Below are positions 6,995 through 13,128 of a stretch of DNA of 13,128 nucleotides, in pieces (the first letter of the stretch is position 1; each line of letters opens with the position of its first letter). Position numbers and translations under genes: made by a program. The DNA is taken from assembly GCA_027310735.1 (NCBI GenBank), contig DAIDAH010000055.1, positions 1-13,128 of the forward strand, in the 5' to 3' direction. Source of the DNA: Methylotenera sp. Its GTDB lineage: Bacteria > Pseudomonadota > Gammaproteobacteria > Burkholderiales > Methylophilaceae. The notes under the pieces were generated by a model. That model was given only the letters and a program-made list of their open reading frames with translations. It was not told where the DNA came from and did no database searches.

Positions 6995-7121
6995 TGCCGA
7001 TTAAAATGGCTGCATTTAGCTTGTCGCCACACTTATTGAAAATTAAGCACTGGCGAGCGTAGTTTCAGCGGTGACAAAGGGTGTTTTTATAGATGAAGAA
7101 AAATGTATCTGGACTATCGAA

Positions 7122-7277
7122 TTAAGGCTCTTTTAACTGCTCATCTTCTGCATCCACTGCGGGATTTTTCCAGTTAAGGTAGACATTTCCGCCCCAGTGG
7201 TTGATGACTGTGACGCTTTTGGTCAGCGTGATACCATTATGTTGCGCGCTAATTTTGTAGGTGCCATTTCTCATCTG
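7122..7277 (-). pseudogene. in-frame continuation of the small exported protein after a TGA codon
   Basis: Directly after TGA 7280-7278 the same frame stays open for 51 codons, to TAA at 7124-7122. It reads QMRNGTYKISAQHNGITL, then SVTVINHWGGNVYLNW. This is a natural C-terminal half for the Ig-like/carboxypeptidase-regulatory-type domain begun upstream: an N/PGxYxIxA strand, a TxxVTV strand and a final aromatic-rich strand. It has no start of its own with a ribosome site. The whole gene would be 149 codons plus stop, so the locus looks like one gene broken by a nonsense codon. Confidence 0.7.
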
Positions 7278-7571
7278 TCAAAACAGCATCGACCCGCCGT
7301 TATCAAGACTCAGCTTGATATCCCCTTTTTTATCGGTGATGCTCACCTGCGCGTCAGAAATCAAGTGTCCCAATTTGCCTTCTGATAGATACAGTCGCAG
7401 ATTGTAGTCGTGAGCCTTGGCATGCACGTTGCTTGCTTCTTCACTTTCAACGTCGCCATTGATGTAAATGATTTCATCGGTACTGCCTTCCTCAGCATAT
7501 GCCGCATTTACTATCACCAGCATCACCATTGTGCTGATTAAGCCAGCAAGTGAAAGTTTAATAATGTTCAT
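7278..7571 (-). CDS. small exported protein, carboxypeptidase-regulatory-like fold, truncated by in-frame TGA
   Basis: 97 residues are translated from ATG 7571 before TGA 7280-7278. Residues 1-26 are a signal peptide (IIKLSLAGLISTMVMLVIVN, then AAYA) with a likely cleavage site after AYA. The mature part has AKAHDYNLRLYLSEGKLGHLISDAQVSITDKKGDIKLSLDNGG-type sequence. This matches a family of short periplasmic proteins in beta- and gammaproteobacteria whose normal length is about 140-150 residues and which continue with a PPGxYxVxAxxxG strand. That continuation is present at 7122-7277 in the same frame. It could be a pseudogene, a sequencing error or a readthrough case; UGA followed by C is a leaky context. 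A weak GAGG lies ~12 bases before the ATG. The repeated palindrome (7712-7737) is 140 bases upstream. Confidence 0.7.
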   Translation of the reverse strand: MNIIKLSLAGLISTMVMLVIVNAAYAEEGSTDEIIYINGDVESEEASNVHAKAHDYNLRLYLSEGKLGHLISDAQVSITDKKGDIKLSLDNGGSMLF

Positions 7572-7664
7572 TATGAATTAACGCCTCATATTGAGAGGTA
7601 TGCATACTTGGCAAGTTTCTTGTTGGCTAAATATGCAATGAAGGTTATCTTTCTGATTCTCCCG

Positions 7665-7683
7665 TGACGGAGTTAAACCGTCA
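7665..7683. other. short hairpin-forming inverted repeat
   Basis: TGACGG and CCGTCA flank a 7-base AGTTAAA loop, upstream of the small exported protein gene. It is not followed by a T-run and has only 6-bp arms, so significance is uncertain. Confidence 0.3.
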
Positions 7684-7711
7684 GTTGTTAATGTACGTCT
7701 ACGAGATCATG

Positions 7712-7737
7712 AGTTCTGTGCGCTATCGCACAGAACT
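7712..7737. promoter_or_regulatory. perfect palindrome, candidate operator (copy 2)
   Basis: AGTTCTGTGCG and CGCACAGAACT are exact reverse complements (11 bp) around CTAT. The inner 20 bases TCTGTGCGCTATCGCACAGA match copy 1 (387-412) at 19 of 20 positions; the outer flanks differ but stay palindromic. It lies between the end of comF and the start of the small exported protein gene, 140 bases before that start. No T-run follows on either strand, so a terminator of comF is less likely than a protein-binding site. On the - strand a weak TACATT (7695-7690) lies at a spacing that would suit an activator overlapping the -35 region. Confidence 0.6.
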
Positions 7738-7780
7738 ATGAAATACGACCTGTGCATGTCCGGGAATATTCCTTGATCGC

Positions 7781-8521
7781 TCAGTTCAAGGGTTTCGGTA
7801 AGGTTCTTGCGATTACCAAGCATTCTATACGCGCAGCACCTGCTTGTTTAAGCGTTTTTGCCAGTTCGTTCAAGCTGGCGCCTGTCGTCATCACATCATC
7901 AACAATAGCCACTTTAAGACCTTGTAGGTTTTTCTGGCAATGAAATACGCCATGTATGTTTTTAATGCGTTCTTTGAACGGTAAGCTGGCTTGTGGCGGC
8001 GTATATTTTGTGCGCTGGCAGGAGGTGTAGTCCAGTTTGATTTGCATGGATTTACTCAAAAGTTTTGCTATTTCTAATGCTTGGTTAAAGCCGCGTTCTT
8101 TGAGTCGCGCAGGGTGCATCGGCATGGGGATGATTAAATCTATATTGCTTTGAGTTGCTTGCTGAGCAAGTTTTTCACGGTGTAGTAATGTGGCGAAAGT
8201 ACTGGCTAAATGAAGGCTGTTTTTATACTTGTACTGTTGTAGCATGCGGTCAACGGGAAAGTTATAGCTGAATAGTGCATGTGTGGCATCAAAATCGGGT
8301 GGTGAACTTAAGCAACTGCCGCAAATAGAGCTAGCAATTTGTGTAATAAGACCACATTGTGGGCATTGAGGGGCAGTGTGCCAAGGTAAGCTGTTTAAGC
8401 ATACTGTACATAAGCCTAGCGCGCCGCTATCGTAGCTTGCGCATAGTAAGCAATGTTGCTTGATTGGCGATTTTGGTAAAAATTGATTAAATTTTAATCT
8501 AATGTTTAACATTTGCGGCAC
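7781..8521 (-). CDS. comF: ComF family phosphoribosyltransferase-like competence protein
   Basis: A 246-residue protein of normal family length. The N-terminal third carries four CxxC pairs (C24/C27, C38/C41, C53/C56, C67/C70), the double-zinc-finger region of ComF. The C-terminal two-thirds are a type I phosphoribosyltransferase fold. They include IPMPMHPARLKERGFNQA (131-148) and the PRPP loop VAIVDDVMTTGAS (204-216). ComF is a cytoplasmic factor needed for uptake of single-stranded transforming DNA in naturally competent bacteria; its exact reaction is not settled. The start is GTG 8521 or, equally possible, ATG 8512 (residue 4); neither has a good ribosome site. It is divergent from bioB across a short region, an arrangement common in proteobacteria. 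Confidence 0.9.
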   Translation of the reverse strand: MPQMLNIRLKFNQFLPKSPIKQHCLLCASYDSGALGLCTVCLNSLPWHTAPQCPQCGLITQIASSICGSCLSSPPDFDATHALFSYNFPVDRMLQQYKYKNSLHLASTFATLLHREKLAQQATQSNIDLIIPMPMHPARLKERGFNQALEIAKLLSKSMQIKLDYTSCQRTKYTPPQASLPFKERIKNIHGVFHCQKNLQGLKVAIVDDVMTTGASLNELAKTLKQAGAARIECLVIARTLPKPLN

Positions 8522-8542
8522 ATTTCATTGACAAGGTATAAT
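8513..8542 (+). promoter_or_regulatory. likely sigma70 promoter of the biotin operon
   Basis: TATAAT at 8537-8542 matches the -10 consensus perfectly. The best -35 at a suitable distance is TTGCGG (8513-8518, 18-base spacer), a weak match. Transcription would begin near 8549, leaving a leader of about 38 bases before bioB ATG 8587. The -35 overlaps the comF start on the other strand, so the two genes probably compete for or share regulation. No convincing BirA operator dyad was seen. Confidence 0.55.
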
Positions 8543-8586
8543 GTCTTAAATTGAAAACCAAAGTAAGTGAACTAAAGGAATTGCAA

Positions 8587-9633
8587 ATGCTTGAATCAGC
8601 AACAAAATCTTCCACAGTAGCGGCAATGCCAGAAGCTGTGGTTGACACCAGTAATCTTACAGCAAACCTAGGTAAAGCCTGTAGTCATGAGCATGCAACA
8701 GTGAATCGTTGGAGTGTGGATGAGATTGTCGCATTATTTGAATTGCCTTTCAGCGATTTAATGTATCAGGCGCAAACCGTGCATCGTGCTAATTTTGACC
8801 CGAATGCGGTGCAAGTGAGTACTTTGCTGTCAATCAAGACTGGCGGCTGTTCTGAAGATTGTGGTTATTGCCCGCAAGCAGCTCGCTATCATACCGAAGT
8901 GGAAAATGAGCCTTTGATGAAGCTGGACGATGTGCTGACCGCGGCGCAAGAAGCGAAAGATAACGGTGCCAGCCGTTTCTGTATGGGAGCGGCTTGGCGC
9001 GGCCCGAAACAACGTGATTTAGAGCCAGTGCTAAAAATGATTGCCGAAGTGAAGGCGATGGGGCTGGAAACCTGCGCAACCTTGGGTATGCTGAAAGAAG
9101 GTCAGGCTGAACAGTTGAAAGACGCGGGTTTGGATTACTACAACCATAATCTGGACACTGATCCTGAGTATTACGGTGATGTGATTTCTACGCGTACTTA
9201 TCAAGACCGTCTTGACACGCTAGACCGCGTGCGCAGCGTAGATATTAACGTTTGTAGCGGTGGTATTATTGGTATGGGTGAATCGCGTAACCAGCGTGCT
9301 GGTTTGTTGGCGCAGTTGGCGAACATGGAACGCCCACCGGAAAGTGTGCCGATTAACTTGCTCACGCAGGTTGAGGGTACGCCATTGCATGGTACGGAAG
9401 AGTTAGATCCATTTGAGTTCGTGCGCACGATTGCTGCTGCACGTATCACCATGCCGAACAGCTTTGTGCGCTTATCTGCTGGCCGTCAAGGCATGACTGA
9501 GTCTACTCAGGCGCTGTGTTTCTTGGCGGGTGCCAACAGTATTTTCTATGGTGAGAAATTGCTGACAACGGGTAACCCAGAAGCGGCTACTGACAAGCAG
9601 TTGTTTGCTAAGTTGGGCATACATCCTTTATAA
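8587..9633 (+). CDS. bioB: biotin synthase BioB
   Basis: A 348-residue radical SAM enzyme that inserts sulfur into dethiobiotin, the last step of biotin synthesis. ATG 8587 is chosen because AAGGAA (8575-8580) is 6 bases upstream. The TTG at 8551, giving 12 more residues, falls at the expected transcription start. Numbered from 8587, the SAM 4Fe-4S cluster motif is C88-x3-C92-x2-C95 (GGCSEDCGYCPQ). The 2Fe-2S ligands are C132, C163, C223 and R295; their spacings equal those of E. coli C97, C128, C188 and R260. The other conserved blocks YNHNLDT, GGIIGMGE and NxLxxVEGTPL are present. It is the first gene of the bioBFHCD operon. The N-terminal ~40 residues before the core are longer than in E. 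coli and low in conservation. Confidence 0.97.
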   Translation: MLESATKSSTVAAMPEAVVDTSNLTANLGKACSHEHATVNRWSVDEIVALFELPFSDLMYQAQTVHRANFDPNAVQVSTLLSIKTGGCSEDCGYCPQAARYHTEVENEPLMKLDDVLTAAQEAKDNGASRFCMGAAWRGPKQRDLEPVLKMIAEVKAMGLETCATLGMLKEGQAEQLKDAGLDYYNHNLDTDPEYYGDVISTRTYQDRLDTLDRVRSVDINVCSGGIIGMGESRNQRAGLLAQLANMERPPESVPINLLTQVEGTPLHGTEELDPFEFVRTIAAARITMPNSFVRLSAGRQGMTESTQALCFLAGANSIFYGEKLLTTGNPEAATDKQLFAKLGIHPL

Positions 9634-9693
9634 ACGAGCTGTGACCTTTGCAGGATCGGCCATAGAGTCGTTTCTGCAACAGTTAAAATTACC

Positions 9694-10866
9694 ATGTTAA
9701 ATCATCTAAAACTAGAACTAGAAAAGCGCAAAGCCGATGGTTTATTGCGTCAGCGACGCCTGCTGGACTCTCCGCAGGCGGAGCATATCGTAGCGAACGA
9801 TAAGCACTTTTTAGCGTTTTGCAGCAACGATTATTTGGGCTTGGCTAACCATCCTGATTTGGTCACAGCCATGCAAAAAGCCGCTGGCGATTCTGGCGTG
9901 GGTAGCGGTGCTTCCAATTTAATCACTGGTCATCATCGTTATCATGACGCGCTGGAAAAGCAACTCGCAAAATTTGTCGATTTACCTGCTGCCTTGTTGT
10001 TCTCCACTGGTTATATGGCGAATATCGGCGTGATTGGTGCCTTGATGGGGCGTAATGACGCGGTGTTTGCCGATAAGCTCAACCATGCGTGTTTGAATGA
10101 CGGTGTCTATTACTCATTGGCCGAATTTAATCGTTTTCCGCATAACGATGTTGCCGGGCTTGAGGCGATGCTCAAAGCCAGTACCGCTAAACTCAAGATG
10201 ATTGCCGCGGATGCCGTGTTCAGTATGGATGGCGATATTGCGCCGATTCCTGAATACCTTGCGCTGTGCGAAAAGTATGACGCGTATCTTTATCTGGATG
10301 ATGCACACGGCTTTGGTGTGCTTGGTGAGCATGGGCAGGGTAGCTTGAATCATTGCTATACCAAGCTGAATATGCCGAAATCACCGCGCATTATTATGAT
10401 GGCGACTTTGGGTAAAGCCGCAGGTGTTGCCGGTGCTTTTGTGGCAGGTGAGCAAGTGGTGATTGATTATTTGATTCAATCTGCCAAAAGCTATGTGTAC
10501 TCCACACCTGCGCCGCCAGCCTTGTCTGCAACCTTGTCAGCCTCGGTGCGCTTGATTGAGCAGGGCGATGATCTGCGTGCGCATCTACGCATGCTCATTG
10601 CTTATTTTAAAGCCAACTTGAATACTAAAAAGTGGCAATTGATGCCATCTGACACTTCAATCCAGCCATTGCTAGTGGGTGATAATCTCGAAGCGCTGGC
10701 TTTGAGTGAGTATTTGCAAACGCATGGCATTTTAGTACCTGCAATACGCCCGCCAACAGTACCAGTGGGTACGGCTAGGTTGCGTATTTCCTTGTCAGCA
10801 GCGCATTCTTTAGATGATGTTAAAAAACTGATTGATGTACTTCACCAAGCGGAAGCTGTATTGTAA
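9694..10866 (+). CDS. bioF: 8-amino-7-oxononanoate synthase BioF
   Basis: A 390-residue PLP enzyme that condenses pimeloyl-ACP (or -CoA) with L-alanine to give 8-amino-7-oxononanoate, the first ring-assembly step. The family length is ~385. Visible motifs are FCSNDYLGLANHP (42-54), GSGASNLITGHHRYH (70-84), the PLP-stacking H131, LDDAHGFGVLGEHGQG (201-216) and the Schiff-base K241 in ATLGKAAGVAGAF. The C-terminus has the expected PPTVPxGTARLRISLSAAH block. ATG 9694 is the only reasonable start; the ribosome site is weak. It follows bioB by 60 bases and precedes bioH by 5. Confidence 0.97.
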   Translation: MLNHLKLELEKRKADGLLRQRRLLDSPQAEHIVANDKHFLAFCSNDYLGLANHPDLVTAMQKAAGDSGVGSGASNLITGHHRYHDALEKQLAKFVDLPAALLFSTGYMANIGVIGALMGRNDAVFADKLNHACLNDGVYYSLAEFNRFPHNDVAGLEAMLKASTAKLKMIAADAVFSMDGDIAPIPEYLALCEKYDAYLYLDDAHGFGVLGEHGQGSLNHCYTKLNMPKSPRIIMMATLGKAAGVAGAFVAGEQVVIDYLIQSAKSYVYSTPAPPALSATLSASVRLIEQGDDLRAHLRMLIAYFKANLNTKKWQLMPSDTSIQPLLVGDNLEALALSEYLQTHGILVPAIRPPTVPVGTARLRISLSAAHSLDDVKKLIDVLHQAEAVL

Positions 10867-10871
10867 ATATC

Positions 10872-11654
10872 ATGACTGCAAATTTGCATATTGAATCAAT
10901 AGGTACTGGGCAGCCCCTCGTGCTATTGCATGGTTGGGGAATGAATGGCGCGGTTTGGCAGCCGCTCGTCAAAAAGCTCAGCAAATTATTTACGCTACAT
11001 ATCGTGGATTTGCCAGGTATGGGGTTGAGCCGTCCGATTGAGCCATATCATATTCATGCCATTGCGGAAAAAGTTGCAGAAGTCATCTCACCACACGCCG
11101 ATATAGTTGGCTGGTCTTTGGGTGGGCAAGTGGCGACGCGCATCGCACTGGATTATCCTGATATGGTGCGCAGGCTTGTGTTGATAGGCGCAACGCCTTG
11201 TTTTGTGAATAAGCAGGGTTGGGATGCGGGCATGTCGCCAGCAATTTTCAGCAGCTTTGCAAGCAATATGAACGCGGACTATCACAAGACCATGACGCAA
11301 TTTCTGACCTTGCAGTGCATGGGTGCCAAAGATGCGCGAGATACGGTGAAAGTGCTACGCAAGAAGTTTGCCGAGCGACCTGTGCCAACCACACAAACCT
11401 TGCAAAAGGCGCTACAGATATTGCTGGAAACGGACTTGCGTGAAGAAGTTCAATTTTTAAGAAAGCCAACGCTTCTTATTCATGGTGACCGCGACACCTT
11501 GGCGCCAGTACAAGCCGCGCATTGGATGATGCAGAACTTGCCAGCAGGCTTTTTGCGTGTGATGGCAGGTGCCTCGCATGCGCCATTTTTGTCGCACCAA
11601 GAGGCGTTTATTGATGCGTTGGTTCAGTTCTTAGAGCCAGTGCAGGCAGCATGA
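10872..11654 (+). CDS. bioH: pimeloyl-ACP methyl ester carboxylesterase BioH
   Basis: A 260-residue alpha/beta-hydrolase that removes the methyl group from pimeloyl-ACP methyl ester and so ends the BioC-started elongation. The sequence shows LLHGWGMNGAVW (18-29), the nucleophile S82 in GWSLGGQVA, D208 in LLIHGDRDTLAP and H236 in GASHAPF. The triad aligns with E. coli S82, D207 and H235. ATG 10872 lies 5 bases after the bioF stop with no clear Shine-Dalgarno sequence, so initiation probably depends on coupling to bioF. The stop overlaps the bioC start (ATGA). Position between bioF and bioC supports BioH over a generic hydrolase. Confidence 0.94.
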   Translation: MTANLHIESIGTGQPLVLLHGWGMNGAVWQPLVKKLSKLFTLHIVDLPGMGLSRPIEPYHIHAIAEKVAEVISPHADIVGWSLGGQVATRIALDYPDMVRRLVLIGATPCFVNKQGWDAGMSPAIFSSFASNMNADYHKTMTQFLTLQCMGAKDARDTVKVLRKKFAERPVPTTQTLQKALQILLETDLREEVQFLRKPTLLIHGDRDTLAPVQAAHWMMQNLPAGFLRVMAGASHAPFLSHQEAFIDALVQFLEPVQAA

Positions 11655-12562
11655 TGGACGCAAAAGTAGCTGATAGTTATCACATTGATAAAGTGCGCGC
11701 GCGCAAATCATTTGGGCGCGCGGCAGAAACCTACGATGCCGCCGCCATCTTGCAAAAACAAGTGCGCGAAGAAATGCTGAGTCGACTTGATTTGGTGAAG
11801 ATAAGCCCACAAGTCATACTGGATGCGGGTTGTGGCACAGGTGCTGCTAGTGGCGCATTGCTCAAGCGTTTCAAAAAATCGCAAGTAGTGTCTTTGGATT
11901 TTGCACACCCAATGCTGCAAAAGACTCGAAAAAACGTTGGCAGTGCAGGGTTGGTCAGTCAATTAAAAGCTTTAGTCAGTGGCGCGCAGCACCATTTGGT
12001 GTGTGCTGATATTGAAGCGATCCCACTCGCTAGCGCCAGCATTGGCCTCGTGTGGTCGAATCTAGCCATTCAGTGGTGCAATGATTTGGATCAGGCCTTG
12101 CAGGAATTTCACCGCGTGTTACAGCCAGAAGGCTTGCTGATGTTTAGCACGTTTGGGCCAGACACTTTGCGCGAACTCAGAATTGCCACTAATCAGCAAA
12201 CTGGGCATACCAGCATCAGTCGCTTTATCGACATGCACGACATTGGCGATGCGATGGTACGTGCCGGCTTTAGCGCGCCAGTTCTGGATGTAGAGCGATT
12301 CACATTAACCTATGATGATGTCAAGAGCGTGATGCGCGATTTAAAAAGCATAGGCGCACATAATGCCACCGATGGCCGCGCACGTGGTCTGCATGGCCGA
12401 GGCTTTTTGCAGCATCTTGAAACTTGCTATGAGCAGTTTCGAGAGAATGGTAAGTTACCTGCTACCTTCGAGGTGGTTTACGGTCACGCTTGGCGAGCAA
12501 AAGATAAGCCCAAGTTTGATGATGGTGTATCGCCAGTCACATTCAAGCCTAGAAATAAATAG
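11651..12562 (+). CDS. bioC: malonyl-ACP O-methyltransferase BioC
   Basis: A 303-residue SAM-dependent class I methyltransferase. It methylates the free carboxyl of malonyl-ACP so that fatty-acid enzymes can extend it to a pimeloyl ester. Motif I is VILDAGCGTGAASGALL (55-71), with the acidic SLDFAHPML (81-89) after it. BioC-typical blocks are SNLAIQWCNDLDQAL (136-150) and FSTFGPDTLREL (165-176). The N-terminal ARKSFGRAAETYDAAA region is also characteristic. The start at ATG 11651 overlaps the bioH stop by four bases; ATG 11654 follows directly and may be used instead. It is somewhat longer than E. coli BioC (251), owing to internal insertions (~92-115) and a C-terminal region. Confidence 0.95.
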   Translation: MMDAKVADSYHIDKVRARKSFGRAAETYDAAAILQKQVREEMLSRLDLVKISPQVILDAGCGTGAASGALLKRFKKSQVVSLDFAHPMLQKTRKNVGSAGLVSQLKALVSGAQHHLVCADIEAIPLASASIGLVWSNLAIQWCNDLDQALQEFHRVLQPEGLLMFSTFGPDTLRELRIATNQQTGHTSISRFIDMHDIGDAMVRAGFSAPVLDVERFTLTYDDVKSVMRDLKSIGAHNATDGRARGLHGRGFLQHLETCYEQFRENGKLPATFEVVYGHAWRAKDKPKFDDGVSPVTFKPRNK

Positions 12563-12576
12563 CAGGGGGTGTCTGT

Positions 12577-13128
12577 ATGACTAAATCCTATTTAGTAGTA
12601 GGCACAGATACCAATGTCGGCAAGACTTATGTCGCTACGGCACTAGTGCAGCATTTTGTGCAAGCGGGTTTGCAAACCGTGGGCATGAAGCCAATAGCCT
12701 CAGGTTGCACCATCAATCAAGCTGGCGAATTAAGTAATGAGGACGCCGTTGCTTTAAGCCTTGCCAGCAATGTAAACGCACCGCTACACCTCACTAATCC
12801 TTACCATTTTGCACCTGCGATTGCGCCGCATCTTGCTGCTGAGCAGACGGGTGTGGTGATGGATTTTGAAGTTATTACGCAGGCATACCAGCAATTATCT
12901 AGTTTGGCAGAGGTGGTGATCGTTGAAGGCGCAGGTGGATTTTTTGTGCCCATCAACGCAACCGAAACGCTTGCTGATTTAGCTGTGAAGCTGAATGTCC
13001 CTATTATTCTCGTAGTGGGTATACGTTTAGGTTGCATCAATCATGCTCTGTTGACTGTGGAAGCTATACAATCGCGCGGCTTGACGCTGGCAGGTTGGGT
13101 GGCGAATGAAATTGATCCTGATATGAGT
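12577..13128 (+). CDS. bioD: dethiobiotin synthetase BioD (3' end outside window)
   Basis: The first 184 residues of a protein usually ~220-230 long; the frame is open to the last base. BioD is an ATP-dependent carboxylase that closes the ureido ring of dethiobiotin from 7,8-diaminononanoate. ATG 12577 has AGGGGG (12564-12569) 7 bases upstream. Motifs are the P-loop GTDTNVGKT (9-17), the substrate-binding K37 in GMKPIASG, NPYHFAPAIAPHLAA, VIVEGAGGFFVPIN and VVGIRLGCINHALLT (the last near 152-166). It starts 14 bases after the bioC stop and completes the bioBFHCD set; bioA must lie elsewhere. Confidence 0.95.
   Translation, partial: MTKSYLVVGTDTNVGKTYVATALVQHFVQAGLQTVGMKPIASGCTINQAGELSNEDAVALSLASNVNAPLHLTNPYHFAPAIAPHLAAEQTGVVMDFEVITQAYQQLSSLAEVVIVEGAGGFFVPINATETLADLAVKLNVPIILVVGIRLGCINHALLTVEAIQSRGLTLAGWVANEIDPDMS

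Larger units (their letters stand above)
6791..7121. other. intergenic region upstream of the kinase operon
   Basis: No convincing gene on either strand across 331 bases; the longest + strand candidate from ATG 6951 is only 17 codons. The region contains a tandem 16-bp repeat (6885-6916) and a 16-bp palindrome (6979-6994). It should hold the promoter of the kinase operon (- strand), but no clear -35/-10 pair was found. Confidence 0.5.

Noticed and set aside
6951..7004. 17-codon frame with two Cys (starts MKSCSYC)
   Set aside because: Too short, no ribosome site, and it overlaps the palindrome at 6979-6994.
7021..7077. TTGTCGCC...GGTGACAA as terminator of the small exported protein gene
   Set aside because: The 41-base loop, one wobble pair and absence of a T-run make it unconvincing.
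7278..7280. TGA as selenocysteine
   Set aside because: The family has no conserved Cys at this position that I know of and no obvious selenocysteine insertion hairpin follows; a nonsense mutation or readthrough is simpler.
8528..8533. TTGACA as a -35 element for bioB
   Set aside because: It is only 3 bases before the TATAAT at 8537, and no -10 lies 16-18 bases downstream of it.
8551..8559. TTGAAAACC as a BirA operator half-site
   Set aside because: No matching inverted half-site at the required spacing was seen.
8551..8586. Upstream TTG start for bioB
   Set aside because: It falls at the predicted transcription start and has no ribosome site, whereas ATG 8587 has AAGGAA at good spacing.
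9630..9675. Inverted repeat AAACGA...TCGTTT in the bioB-bioF spacer
   Set aside because: Arms of only 6 bp with a loop of more than 30 bases; likely chance.
1..13128. tRNA, rRNA, CRISPR arrays, insertion sequences or integrase genes
   Set aside because: None seen; the repeats found are isolated pairs, and no transposase-like protein is encoded.

Overview
The window looks like chromosomal DNA of a betaproteobacterium. A Methylophilaceae-type methylotroph (Methylotenera/Methylophilus relatives) is the best guess, from the protein flavour, the moderate base composition and the bioB-F-H-C-D order beside comF. The taxon is an inference; no rRNA or other marker gene is present.

Left part (1-1841, all + strand): the 3' end of a secreted small protein with an Arg/Asp-rich tail, then four short envelope or stress-type genes. 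These encode a BON-domain lipoprotein, a 48-residue lmo0937-type membrane peptide, a 70-residue two-helix membrane protein and a DUF883 (ElaB/YqjD-type) membrane-anchored helical protein. Each has its own Shine-Dalgarno sequence. A perfect 11-bp inverted repeat with a 4-base centre lies upstream of the BON gene.

Middle (1975-6790, all - strand, convergent with the left cluster): a tightly packed signalling operon. It is transcribed as a CHASE3/3xPAS hybrid histidine kinase, then a REC-PAS response regulator (ATGA overlap), then a Crp/Fnr-family transcription factor (2-base gap). A stem-loop between the two convergent groups could end transcription. The roughly 330 bases upstream of the kinase hold no gene, but contain a tandem 16-bp repeat and a 16-bp perfect palindrome.

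A small exported protein gene (- strand) follows. It has an in-frame TGA at codon 98, after which the same frame continues for 51 more recognisable residues. Upstream of it is a second copy of the palindrome seen near the left end; the 20-base core differs at one base. The TGTGCG-N4-CGCACA geometry fits a Crp/Fnr-type operator. The most interesting reading of the window is therefore a local regulon: the kinase, response regulator and Crp-like factor controlling small envelope-stress genes on both sides. This is an inference.

Right part (7781-13128): comF (- strand) diverges from the biotin operon bioB-bioF-bioH-bioC-bioD (+ strand) across a short shared promoter region. BioC and BioH make the pimeloyl-ACP precursor by methyl-ester masking and demasking. 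BioF, BioD and BioB carry out the first, third and fourth ring-assembly steps. bioA, the second step, is not in the window. bioD runs off the right end.
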